Counted from the stretch's first letter, positions 8,452 through 15,914 are shown. The stretch: 26,803 nucleotides of DNA from an uncultured Blautia sp. (GCA_946538475.1 CAMNGN010000007.1:1-26803); one strand, 5' to 3'. Program-made: numbers and translations. Notes: a model not told the origin generated them from the sequence alone.

Positions 8452-9552
8452 TCAGGATTCCTCATCGACATTGATGGTGCCGAACAGCGCTTCGCCGAAG
8501 GCCTTCCCGGGATCGAGAAGCTTCCATGAAACACCGTCGTTCTTCAGGGAGAAAGAGACATTGTTTTCCGTGACGTCCGTGTTCTCCTTGATGCACCTCA
8601 GAAGAAGATTTCTCGAATAGGCAAGCCTGGCATCGGAACCTTCGATCACAGCGTCTGCTGTCGCCAGATAGCTGTCCATCTCAGAATGATACCGTTCCAT
8701 CACGGCATCGCTGTTGAACGAGGTGATCGCTGTGTTGACGGTTGCCGAGGTTCCGCTTTGACTGCCATCCTGAATGGAATAGTTAAAGTGATCGTGAACC
8801 TGCTCGACCATGGCATTGTATATCTGCCTGAGAGAATCATCGGACTCTGAATACAGACCGTTTAATCCGAGGTAGCTGCTGAGCTCATCGGTATTCATTT
8901 TGCGGATGGTCCCCAGATAGATGTCGATCGTCTCTTCGGGGGTCAGGATATAAGGATCGGCCAGACGTGATACAAGTCCTCCGACAAGCTGATTTTCGAG
9001 CGCCGCAGTATGATCGACGGTCCAGCTGTTATCGTTGTTCGTGAGCTTTATTGTACAGTCGGATTCGACAGAACTGTATTCTCCTGTCTTGAGAAGATGA
9101 TTGAGCAGAAGATAGCGCTCCCCGATCGATGCACGAGATTCGGACCCGCCGGTCTGAGATGCGGTCCTGATAGCTTCGCGAAGGCTCGACGAAGCAAAGT
9201 CTTTGGATAAGGCCTCGGCGTCGATGGTGGTAAGACGTACAGAAGCGGTGGCGGTATTGCCGTCTTCAGAAACGTTCACAGATTGGATATTGTAGTCAAA
9301 GTTCTTAAAAAACATGGAAAAAACATCTTTAACCTCAGCGGAAGGCGCTTCGTCCGAAGCGTCGGCCCCGTCGGGAAAAAGATCGCTCTGGCTCAGATAA
9401 GAGTAGGCTTCATCCGTGTCAGGACTTTTTAAAGAGTCCAGCTCGGCAGAGATTGCTTTCCTTATATCGGAGTGGTCGTCTCCCGAACATCCGATGCACA
9501 GGAATGTAAAAACACACAGGAGAACGGAAAGCAGATGTCTAAGGGTTTTCAT
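8452..9552 (-). CDS. Surface lipoprotein with two tandem copies of one domain
   Basis: This 366-residue protein has a type II signal peptide: a hydrophobic stretch at 7-21 and the lipobox CIGC, with C22 the likely lipidated residue, so it is anchored on the outer face of the membrane. The mature part seems to hold two copies of one domain of about 155 residues (about 30-190 and 206-355). DEAYSYL, a helix before FDYNIQ, DGNTATASVRL, LLLNHLL and NDNSWTVD in the first copy match DELSSYL, FNYSIQ, SGTSATVNTAI, LLLRCIK and NDGVSWKL in the second. The pattern of helix pairs followed by strands ending in a W is like NTF2/DUF4878/DUF5105-type lipoproteins, but I cannot name the family with certainty. 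The start (CAT at 9550-9552) is preceded by AAAGGAAAG on the minus strand. It is divergent from the export cluster and convergent with aspS. Function unknown; a substrate-contacting or sensing partner of the exporter is only a guess. Confidence 0.8.
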   Translation of the reverse strand: MKTLRHLLSVLLCVFTFLCIGCSGDDHSDIRKAISAELDSLKSPDTDEAYSYLSQSDLFPDGADASDEAPSAEVKDVFSMFFKNFDYNIQSVNVSEDGNTATASVRLTTIDAEALSKDFASSSLREAIRTASQTGGSESRASIGERYLLLNHLLKTGEYSSVESDCTIKLTNNDNSWTVDHTAALENQLVGGLVSRLADPYILTPEETIDIYLGTIRKMNTDELSSYLGLNGLYSESDDSLRQIYNAMVEQVHDHFNYSIQDGSQSGTSATVNTAITSFNSDAVMERYHSEMDSYLATADAVIEGSDARLAYSRNLLLRCIKENTDVTENNVSFSLKNDGVSWKLLDPGKAFGEALFGTINVDEES

Positions 9553-9627
9553 GAGTTTTCTTTCCTTTCTGGAGAGTTTGGGTATGTCATAAAGACGGAC
9601 AGTGGCGTACTGAATATAGTTCTGTTC

Positions 9628-9656
9628 ATTATACCGGATAGATTTGATTTTGTCAA
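9628..9656 (-). promoter_or_regulatory. Consensus sigma-A promoter for the lipoprotein gene
   Basis: On the minus strand TTGACA (9656-9651), a 17-base spacer and TATAAT (9633-9628) match the housekeeping consensus at all 12 positions with ideal spacing. Transcription should begin near 9621, giving a leader of about 68 bases before the lipoprotein start codon. Confidence 0.88.
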
Positions 9657-9803
9657 AAAATCAGTGTCCATCTTATTACCGATAGCCCGGGAAGTGTACT
9701 GCCGGCTGCCGGTAACCTTTGCCCCACATCATTTGAACGACTGCCCACGAAACGGGAAAGGGTGAAATATTTGTGAAAACTATTGCAAAATAACATGATT
9801 ACT

Positions 9804-9831
9804 TTAATAATCTGTAATAACCTGTTATAAT
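9804..9831 (+). promoter_or_regulatory. Extended -10 promoter of the export cluster
   Basis: TATAAT at 9826-9831 is perfect and is preceded by TGT (9823-9825), forming an extended -10 (TGnTATAAT). The best -35 is TTAATA (9804-9809, 4 of 6 matches) at a 16-base spacing, so the promoter leans on the extended -10 and may respond to an activator. The start should lie near 9838, leaving a leader of about 60 bases. Confidence 0.75.
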
Positions 9832-9843
9832 CAAAACCGAGGT

Positions 9844-9893
9844 GCCATGGCTCATGGCCCCGTAAATTCCATAGCAATGGAAGCAATGGAGGT
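9844..9893 (+). promoter_or_regulatory. Structured leader of adaptor 1: two hairpins overlapping the ribosome-binding region
   Basis: GCCATG (9844-9849) pairs with CATGGC (9853-9858). TTCCAT (9867-9872) pairs with ATGGAA (9877-9882) around the loop AGCA. TCCAT (9868-9872) can instead pair with ATGGA (9886-9890), whose GGA is part of the ribosome binding site GGAGGT (9888-9893), ATG being at 9899. Two mutually exclusive pairings, one covering the ribosome binding site, are thus possible. Regulation by this switch is inference. Confidence 0.45.
9873..9890 (+). repeat. Tandem 9-base direct repeat in the leader
   Basis: AGCAATGGA occurs twice head to tail (9873-9881 and 9882-9890), directly before the GGAGGT ribosome binding site. 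It creates the alternative pairing described for the leader. It may be a recent slippage duplication or a protein-binding repeat. Confidence 0.7.
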
Positions 9894-9898
9894 AGTTT

Positions 9899-11527
9899 AT
9901 GAAAAAAGCTGCTGTTGCTGCCCTGGTTGTTCTGCTGGCCGGCGCTGTCGGAGCTGCCGGGTGGTATTACTATAATGACGGAAGTTTTCTTCCCGCCCAG
10001 GAAAGTACCGGAGCAGTTTACGTAACCCTGGTAAGCACGATCATGGGGAAGATCTCCGGCGCGGAAAACCGGTTTGCCGGCGTGGTAGAGCCCCAGGAGA
10101 CGGTATCCGTACAGAAGGACGCAGATCGAAAGGTCAAAGAAGTAAAGGTAAAGGTCGGCGATGAAGTTAAGGCGGGCCAGCTCCTGTTTGAATATGACCT
10201 GAGCAGCATAGAAGAAAAACTCGCACAGGCGAGACTCGATCTGGAACAGCTTCAAAATGAAGCGCTCAGCTTTCAGAATCAGATCAATACATACAATACA
10301 GAACGCGAAAAAAAAGAGAATGCCAATCGTCAGCTCGAAATAATGATCGATATACAGAACGCAGAGCTCAATCTGAAAAAGAATGAATATGATCAGAAGG
10401 CAAAATCGGCCGAGATCATAAAGCTCGAGGGCCAGACCGGCGACACGCAGGTACTGAGCGATATAGATGGGATCGTTCAAAAGATCGACACAAGCAAACT
10501 GAGTACAACAGATGAGACACAGGCTGTGACGAACGATCTGGAGCAGGATTCTTCGTCCTACTCGAGCGACGCCGACAGTTCCGACGGTGCATTTATCACC
10601 ATACTCAGTACAGGTGAGTATCGTGTAAAAGGTACGGTCAACGAACTCAACCGCGATGAGATCGTTCCGGGCGAAGGCGCGGTCATCCGTTCCAGGGCGG
10701 ATGAGACGCAGGTGTGGCACGGCACCATGGGCAGTGTTGACAGCCAGAACAGCAAAAATCAGAGCAGCGATTATCAGTCGGGCGGTGATCAGATGACATC
10801 GTCCAGTTCGTATCCTTTCTATGTCGAACTTGAGGATTCCGAAGGACTTATGCTCGGACAGCACGTTTATATAGAGAGAGATGTGGGACAGGAAGAACAG
10901 AAAACGGGACTCTGGCTGTCGGAAGACTTTATTGCCGGAACAGATACCGAAGATCCTTATGTGTGGTCGGTGGACGAAAACAACAAACTGATCAAAAAGT
11001 CCGTTAAATTGGGCGAGTACGATGCCAATGAGTTAAAGTACGAGATTCTGGACGGCATTACCGAGGACGACTATATCGCATTCCCTGCCGCTTCTCTTGA
11101 AGAAGGCATGGCTGCCAGACCGGGCACACTGGATCAGACCATAACCTGGGAAATGGAAAATATGGAACCCACAGAGGATGAATACTACGGCGAAGACGGC
11201 GGGTATGGCGATGAAATGTATGACGAGTCGGAGTACTACACCGATGATTTCGATGTGGACGTAGAAGAAGTCTATGATGACACCGGCGAAGACTACGAGA
11301 TGATCGAAGGCGAAGACGTTTACGTCATCGATGGAGACGAAACGGAATATATCGACGATTCCGAAGTGGAAGTGATCGAGGACTTTGATGAAGGATATTA
11401 CGATGAATCCGACGCGGAATATATCGATGACTCCGAAGTGCAGGTAATCGACGAATCCGATTACGAAGTGGTCGACGATTCGAATGTCGAATCATTCGAC
11501 GATACGGAATCTCAGGAGATAAGATGA
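9899..11527 (+). CDS. Membrane-anchored HlyD/MacA-like adaptor with acidic repeat tail (adaptor 1)
   Basis: This 542-residue membrane fusion protein is predicted to link an ABC exporter to the extracytoplasmic space. An N-terminal membrane anchor (about 5-22) is followed by the first half of a lipoyl/barrel-sandwich domain (about 58-97, with EVKVKVGDEVKAGQ), an alpha-helical hairpin rich in E, K, Q and L (about 103-178), the second lipoyl half (from SDIDGIVQKID, about 183) and a beta-barrel region (about 236-320). The extra part is a C-terminal tail (about 426-542) in which 54 of 117 residues are D or E and only the last residue is basic. Within it EYIDDSEVxVI occurs twice (483-493 and 507-517). 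ATG 9899 follows GGAGGT. It is first in a cluster with ATPase, second adaptor and permease, comparable to Bacillus YknX in YknXYZ. The tail would lie outside the membrane and might bind cations, wall components or substrate; this is inference. Confidence 0.85.
   Translation: MKKAAVAALVVLLAGAVGAAGWYYYNDGSFLPAQESTGAVYVTLVSTIMGKISGAENRFAGVVEPQETVSVQKDADRKVKEVKVKVGDEVKAGQLLFEYDLSSIEEKLAQARLDLEQLQNEALSFQNQINTYNTEREKKENANRQLEIMIDIQNAELNLKKNEYDQKAKSAEIIKLEGQTGDTQVLSDIDGIVQKIDTSKLSTTDETQAVTNDLEQDSSSYSSDADSSDGAFITILSTGEYRVKGTVNELNRDEIVPGEGAVIRSRADETQVWHGTMGSVDSQNSKNQSSDYQSGGDQMTSSSSYPFYVELEDSEGLMLGQHVYIERDVGQEEQKTGLWLSEDFIAGTDTEDPYVWSVDENNKLIKKSVKLGEYDANELKYEILDGITEDDYIAFPAASLEEGMAARPGTLDQTITWEMENMEPTEDEYYGEDGGYGDEMYDESEYYTDDFDVDVEEVYDDTGEDYEMIEGEDVYVIDGDETEYIDDSEVEVIEDFDEGYYDESDAEYIDDSEVQVIDESDYEVVDDSNVESFDDTESQEIR
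11345..11452 (+). repeat. Internal 36-base coding repeat in adaptor 1 acidic tail
   Basis: Two copies, 11345-11380 and 11417-11452, are 72 bases (24 codons) apart and encode EYIDDSEVEVIE and EYIDDSEVQVID. Most differences are at third codon positions, so the protein sequence is kept while the DNA has drifted. A third, weaker copy (VVDDSNV) follows at about 11468-11488. Confidence 0.7.
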
Positions 11528-11571
11528 TGAACATGCAGAACAGCCGGAATAATGAGGGATTTGCGGTATGA
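11524..11571 (+). CDS. Possible 15-codon bridging mini-ORF between adaptor 1 and the ATPase
   Basis: ATG 11524 overlaps the adaptor 1 stop as ATGA, and its TGA (11569-11571) overlaps the ATPase start ATG 11568, again as ATGA. AGGAG (11514-11518) is a well-placed ribosome binding site. The peptide would be MMNMQNSRNNEGFAV. The likely role, if translated, is to hand ribosomes from adaptor 1 to the ATPase gene, whose own site (GAGGG, about 9 bases upstream) is weaker. No function for the peptide is suggested. It may be chance. Confidence 0.35.
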   Translation: MMNMQNSRNNEGFAV

Positions 11572-12248
11572 GCGGCAGACTGATCCTGGATTTGCAGGGA
11601 ATCTGCAAAAACTATTATCAGGGGAAATATGTGGTGGAAGCCCTGAAGAATGTCGATTTTTCGATGGAAGAGGGCGAGTACGTGGCTATCATGGGCCCTT
11701 CGGGCTCCGGAAAAAGTACGCTTATGAATATCATCGGCTGTCTCGATCAGGCTACCGGCGGAACTTATTATCTCGACGGACAGGACATCAGCAAGATGAG
11801 CGAAAACGAAATGTCGGATGTAAGGCTCAATAAGATCGGATTCGTGTTTCAGAGTTTTCATCTGCTCCCGAGACAAACGGCACTGTCCAATGTAGAGATG
11901 CCGCTGAACTACGCAAAAGTGCCGCGAAAGGAAAGACGCGAGCGGGCTTTTCGCGCCCTGGACCGTGTGGGGCTCGCCGACCGTGTCGATTTCAGACCCA
12001 ATCAGCTTTCGGGTGGGCAGATGCAAAGAGTGGCCATTGCCAGAGCGATGGTAAACAACCCCAGGCTCCTTCTGGCGGATGAACCGACAGGTGCGCTGGA
12101 CAGCCGTTCGGGGAGTGCAGTTATGGAACTGTTTGAGAAACTGAATGAAGAAGGAGTGTCTGTCCTGATGATCACGCATGATGCCGAAATTGCGTCCCAT
12201 GCACGGCGCGTTGTCACGATAAGGGACGGTATACTTAAAGAGGGGTGA
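11568..12248 (+). CDS. ABC transporter ATP-binding protein, MacB/LolD type
   Basis: A 226-residue nucleotide-binding subunit of the type VII (MacB/LolD/FtsE-like) ABC family, cytoplasmic, powering the permease encoded two genes on. All motifs are visible: Walker A GPSGSGKST (about 43-51), Q-loop FVFQSFHLLP, signature LSGGQMQRVAIARA, Walker B LLLADEPTGALD and switch histidine MITHD. Length is typical. ATG 11568 is preceded by GAGGG about 9 bases upstream. The next gene starts 4 bases after its stop. In the MacB/YknY family the ATPase drives mechanical movement of the extracytoplasmic permease domain and adaptor, not classic substrate passage through the membrane. Confidence 0.95.
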   Translation: MSGRLILDLQGICKNYYQGKYVVEALKNVDFSMEEGEYVAIMGPSGSGKSTLMNIIGCLDQATGGTYYLDGQDISKMSENEMSDVRLNKIGFVFQSFHLLPRQTALSNVEMPLNYAKVPRKERRERAFRALDRVGLADRVDFRPNQLSGGQMQRVAIARAMVNNPRLLLADEPTGALDSRSGSAVMELFEKLNEEGVSVLMITHDAEIASHARRVVTIRDGILKEG

Positions 12249-12252
12249 TCTT

Positions 12253-14544
12253 TTGGGCAAAGCAAAGAGGTGGATAGCAGCCATAACAGCTGTTTCACTG
12301 GCTGCTTTCGGTGGGTATAAGGGCCTTTCCTGGCTGAAGGAAAAGAACTCGCCAAAGGTCACGGTCGTGGATGTCTCCGAGCTGATCACGGAAGATTATG
12401 ATAATTATAATTATTATGATTCTTCGCTCACCGGCAGCATCGCGATGAATGTGACGCAGAATATAAGAATAGATAAGGACATTATTGTCGGAGATCTGCT
12501 GGTAAATGTAGGTGATGAAGTAAAGACGGGCGATCTTCTTATGACGATCGATACGACTCTTTCGGAGATGGAGCTGGGGCTTCAGGACCTCAAGCTTCAG
12601 CAGCTGCGGCAGAATCTGGAGACGGCAAACAACAGGCTGTACAGCCTGCAGCATGGAGGACCGATCGAGGAAGAATCCACGGATTCCGGCAGTGATTCCG
12701 GCAGCGACTCGGGTGGCAGTGACACTATAGTCGTTCGGGATTCCGACGGTGGATATGTGGAAGGATCCGCCGGCGATGAATACGTGGAAGGTGACTACAA
12801 CGGTGATGAAGAACTGCTGTTCGGAATGAACACTGCGCATGAAGGGACACCTGCATATCTTGCCGCAGCCATGCCGCTTGCCGGGCTTTTTGCGAAAGAA
12901 AAAACCGTTCCCATGGGGGATGTCGCCGAGCTTTTGACGGAAGAAATTCCTGTGACCGAAAGTTTACCGGAAGATATGGTCGACCTTGGCAGCGATACAG
13001 GGATCACAGATACGATCGAGCCGGGCGACGGATACGAAACTCTGCCGGGAGAAAGCGCAGCAGAAACAGGAATTATCGATGATGGGCTGATACAGGAGGA
13101 AATCCCTGTTGAAGAGAACGGGGAAGAATTCACCGGGGAGGTAGAAGAACCGCTTCCGGAACAGGGCACAGGCGAACTTGTGGAGGAGTTTCCGGAGGAG
13201 ATGGATTACGGAAATGAGCTTGTCGAGGACGAGCCGGCCGAACTGACAGAGAATACGCCCACACCGGGTCCGACACTCTCCCCGACACCTGCGGCGGAGG
13301 AACACCCCGACAGGACACCGACTGCGCCGGATGAGCTGCCCGATGAGATAGAGCTGTATAAGGTCCTGGATTATGAATCCGACCCCATATCCGGCAGCGG
13401 GACAAACGAAGATCCTTTTGTTTTTATATGCTCAAGCCTCGAAGAATCCATCATTATGAAGGGCTCCTTCATCAACCTGATGGCGGGGCTGAGCTATGAC
13501 GGAACCAGGACGCTCTACGAGGACGGCTACTGGTTTGCGCTGGTGTTTTTTGAAAATGATGTGCTCCCTGACCGGAATGAAGAGGATCCCGACCTGAGCG
13601 GCATGAGTTATATCCTGTATTACGGTGCGGCGGATTTTGTAACACCTTTCGACCCTGAGGAGGAAATGGAAATCTTCGTTTCGGAAGCCCAGGCGTATAC
13701 AGAGCCTGAGGAGGAAACAGAAGACGACATCGTGGAAGAATACTGGGAAGATGACTATGGCGTGGAAGAGGATACCTCGGAACCCGGGATGACCCGTGAC
13801 GAAGCGATAAAACAGCAGGAGCAGACGATAAAGGACCTGGAACTCGGCATAAAGCAGGGTGAAAAGGAACTGACAAGGCTGCAGAAAAGATGCGAGATCA
13901 AGGAGATAAGGAGCCGTATCGACGGAACCGTGAGCTATACGGGCGATCCCAATGCGGGAACATCCTCCATGGATTCTTTTCTGAGAGTGAAGAGCAAAGA
14001 CGGATATTATCTTGCCGGACAGGTGAGCGAGATGATGCTGGATCAGATCGCACCCGGCTCGACCGTCATCTGCACCACCGACATGGGTGAATCGTTCGAC
14101 GCCGAAGTGATCGATGTTTCGACTTATCCGGATAGCTCAGCCTCCTCTTCGGGCTACAGTGACAGCAATCCGAACGCTTCTGTATACGGTTTTACCGCGA
14201 CCATCGTACAGCAGGATCTGGATATCAACGAAGATACATGGCTCATCTCGGTAACACTTCCGCCAACGGGCCCGGAGGAGACGGCCGGTATCACCATCAA
14301 CAAAGCTTTTGTGCGTTCCGAGAACGGCAGGAGCTATGTGATGAAAGAGGAGAACGGTGTTCTGGCAAAACAATATGTGCGGGTCGGAAAGGTAGACTCG
14401 TACGGATACTCGATCACGATCACGGGAGGCTTGAGGAGCGATGATAAACTTGCGTTCCCCTACAGCGAGGACGCGGTCGAAGGGACCAAAACGGTTCCGG
14501 GCAGTCTCGATGATCTTTATGACTACAGTGATATGATGTTTTAG
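12253..14544 (+). CDS. HlyD/MacA-like adaptor with a ~375-residue insertion in its helical hairpin (adaptor 2)
   Basis: This second adaptor, 763 residues, is far above the usual 350-450. It has an N-terminal anchor (about 7-24), then a lipoyl half with VGDEVKTGD (about 72-97), then a first hairpin helix (about 98-135) rich in L, Q and E. The chain then leaves the adaptor fold for residues about 136-512: a serine/glycine/aspartate linker, a long acidic proline-containing linker ending in TPTPGPTLSPTP (337 on), a segment that looks folded (about 367-478, with GSGTNEDPFVF and YWFALVFFENDVL) and another acidic linker. The second helix (about 513-550) and second lipoyl half (IRSRIDGTVSYTG) resume the fold, followed by beta-barrel and membrane-proximal regions. 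Start is TTG 12253 with AGAGGGG close upstream, 4 bases after the ATPase stop. Serine, glycine and acidic content suits an exposed extracellular segment. Confidence 0.85.
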   Translation: MGKAKRWIAAITAVSLAAFGGYKGLSWLKEKNSPKVTVVDVSELITEDYDNYNYYDSSLTGSIAMNVTQNIRIDKDIIVGDLLVNVGDEVKTGDLLMTIDTTLSEMELGLQDLKLQQLRQNLETANNRLYSLQHGGPIEEESTDSGSDSGSDSGGSDTIVVRDSDGGYVEGSAGDEYVEGDYNGDEELLFGMNTAHEGTPAYLAAAMPLAGLFAKEKTVPMGDVAELLTEEIPVTESLPEDMVDLGSDTGITDTIEPGDGYETLPGESAAETGIIDDGLIQEEIPVEENGEEFTGEVEEPLPEQGTGELVEEFPEEMDYGNELVEDEPAELTENTPTPGPTLSPTPAAEEHPDRTPTAPDELPDEIELYKVLDYESDPISGSGTNEDPFVFICSSLEESIIMKGSFINLMAGLSYDGTRTLYEDGYWFALVFFENDVLPDRNEEDPDLSGMSYILYYGAADFVTPFDPEEEMEIFVSEAQAYTEPEEETEDDIVEEYWEDDYGVEEDTSEPGMTRDEAIKQQEQTIKDLELGIKQGEKELTRLQKRCEIKEIRSRIDGTVSYTGDPNAGTSSMDSFLRVKSKDGYYLAGQVSEMMLDQIAPGSTVICTTDMGESFDAEVIDVSTYPDSSASSSGYSDSNPNASVYGFTATIVQQDLDINEDTWLISVTLPPTGPEETAGITINKAFVRSENGRSYVMKEENGVLAKQYVRVGKVDSYGYSITITGGLRSDDKLAFPYSEDAVEGTKTVPGSLDDLYDYSDMMF

Positions 14545-14560
14545 GAGGAGGATCGGCTTT

Positions 14561-15814
14561 ATGCTGGAAAACATACGCCTGGCTTTTCAGGGGATCTGGT
14601 CGCACAAAATGCGGTCTTTCCTGACAATGCTGGGAATAATCATCGGCATTGCGTCGATCATCTCGATCGTTTCGACGATCAAGGGGACCAGCGAGCAGAT
14701 CAAAGAGGACCTGATCGGTGCCGGAAACAACACTGTCACGATCACTCTCTATGACGGAGACTACGAATATTACGGAGATTCCGGAAGCGATAAGAATCCG
14801 CCTGTGATCCTGCAGGAGCAGAAAGACCAGGTGCTGAAACAGAAACATATCGAAAATGCGACGTTTTTCTACAGCCGCACCTACACGGACATCTATTATG
14901 GGGACACCTCCTTTTCGGGAGGCGCGGTGCTGGGCATAGACGCAAATTATCTGGATACCTGCGGTTACCAGGTCGTTCTGGGACGTGGATTTGTGGAACG
15001 GGACTTCTCGCACTTTGCAAAGGTTATCCTGGTGGATACGAGCGTGGTCGAGAATCTCTTCCTGGGCGAAGATCCGGTGGGCAAGGTGCTGGAGATTCAG
15101 CAGGAACCGTTTACCATAGTAGGCGTGGTCGGAAAAAAGGATGAATACCTCCCAAAGATGGAGAACCTTTCGGACTACGACACCTACAGTGAGACGACGG
15201 TCGGAACGGTGATGCTGCCGTTCAAGAGCTGGCCGATCCCCTTCAAATTTGATGAGCCGCAGAATGCCGTGATCAAAGCGGATTCCACCGACAATATGAG
15301 CACCGCCGGCAAGGCGGCCGCCGATATTCTCAACTCCAATATCGATAACCGAAAGAACAGTACCGGTTTTTCGTATAAGGCGGATGATATTATGGAGCAG
15401 GTGCGAAGCATGCAGAGGCTCAGCGAAAGTACCAGCCAGCAGCTGATCTGGATCGCTTCCATTTCCCTGCTGGTAGGCGGTATAGGCGTCATGAACATCA
15501 TGCTTGTGTCGGTCACCGAGAGGACCGGCGAGATCGGTCTGAAAAAAGCGATCGGCGCCAGAAAAAGCACGATCCTCGGACAGTTTCTTACCGAAGCCTC
15601 CGTTCTTACCAGCATCGGAGGGATCATTGGTGTGATCACAGGGATCGGGCTTTCCGGGGCGGTGTCGCGGGTCACGGGAGCGCCCTCGGCGATAAGTGTG
15701 CCCGCAATCATTTTCTCGGTTATTTTTTCGATGATCATCGGCCTGGTGTTTGGCTTTCTGCCTTCCGTAAAGGCAGCCAACCTTAATCCGATCGATGCAC
15801 TCAGAAGTGAATAA
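14561..15814 (+). CDS. MacB/FtsX-type ABC transporter permease
   Basis: A 417-residue permease with the four-helix MacB topology: TM1 at about 18-40, a large extracytoplasmic MacB_PCD-like domain (about 41-290), then TM2 (about 292-314), TM3 (about 342-368) and TM4 (about 379-402), ending with the family-typical NPIDALRSE. The conserved VTERTGEIGLKKAIGA segment after TM2 is the coupling region that meets the ATPase. The extracytoplasmic domain has acidic and tyrosine-rich patches (DYEYYGDSGS) recalling those of the adaptors. ATG 14561 follows AGGAGGAGG. It closes the export cluster and is followed by a strong terminator. In relatives (MacB, YknZ) this subunit exports peptides, toxins or lipids; the substrate here is unknown. 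Confidence 0.93.
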   Translation: MLENIRLAFQGIWSHKMRSFLTMLGIIIGIASIISIVSTIKGTSEQIKEDLIGAGNNTVTITLYDGDYEYYGDSGSDKNPPVILQEQKDQVLKQKHIENATFFYSRTYTDIYYGDTSFSGGAVLGIDANYLDTCGYQVVLGRGFVERDFSHFAKVILVDTSVVENLFLGEDPVGKVLEIQQEPFTIVGVVGKKDEYLPKMENLSDYDTYSETTVGTVMLPFKSWPIPFKFDEPQNAVIKADSTDNMSTAGKAAADILNSNIDNRKNSTGFSYKADDIMEQVRSMQRLSESTSQQLIWIASISLLVGGIGVMNIMLVSVTERTGEIGLKKAIGARKSTILGQFLTEASVLTSIGGIIGVITGIGLSGAVSRVTGAPSAISVPAIIFSVIFSMIIGLVFGFLPSVKAANLNPIDALRSE

Positions 15815-15822
15815 AGCAGCAG

Positions 15823-15885
15823 AAGGCTGCCGGATCCCGGCAGCTTTGCCCCGGCACCGGGTGCCGGGGCGCTTTTTTCTTTTTC
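15823..15885 (+). terminator. Tandem hairpin terminator after the export cluster
   Basis: Hairpin 1: AAGGCTGCCGG (15823-15833) pairs with CCGGCAGCTTT (15837-15847), one G-U pair, no proper T-tract. Hairpin 2: GCCCCGGCAC (15848-15857) pairs with GTGCCGGGGC (15861-15870), loop CGG, followed by GC and TTTTTTCTTTTC. The second is a strong intrinsic terminator; the first abuts it and may help or act as a 3' stabiliser. Confidence 0.92.
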
Positions 15886-15914
15886 TTGTGAAACATAACG
15901 AAGTGTGTTACTAT
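15886..15914 (+). promoter_or_regulatory. Probable promoter of degV-argS operon
   Basis: TTGTGA (15886-15891, 4 of 6) and TACTAT (15909-15914, 4 of 6) are 17 bases apart, immediately after the terminator T-tract. The start would be near 15921, about 60 bases before degV. It is a moderate match; placement right after a terminator and before a gene supports it. Confidence 0.5.

Larger units (their letters stand above)
9553..9898. other. Divergent intergenic region (346 bases) with two promoters
   Basis: No gene is supported here. Going rightwards it holds the lipoprotein leader (about 68 bases), a perfect-consensus promoter on the minus strand (9628-9656), a stretch of about 145 bases without recognised elements (9657-9803), an extended -10 promoter on the plus strand (9804-9831), and a leader with two hairpins and a tandem repeat. 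The middle stretch could carry operators, but I see no convincing palindrome. An open frame of 97 codons on + (9472-9765) runs through it and is judged a shadow. Confidence 0.75.

Noticed and set aside
9472..9765. Plus-strand frame of 97 codons in the divergent intergenic region
   Set aside because: It lies partly opposite the lipoprotein signal peptide and over its promoter, with no similarity or good ribosome binding site.
12385..12440. AT-rich GAT/AAT/TAT run as a microsatellite or origin-like element
   Set aside because: It lies in frame in adaptor 2 and simply encodes a D/N/Y-rich stretch (EDYDNYNYYDSS).
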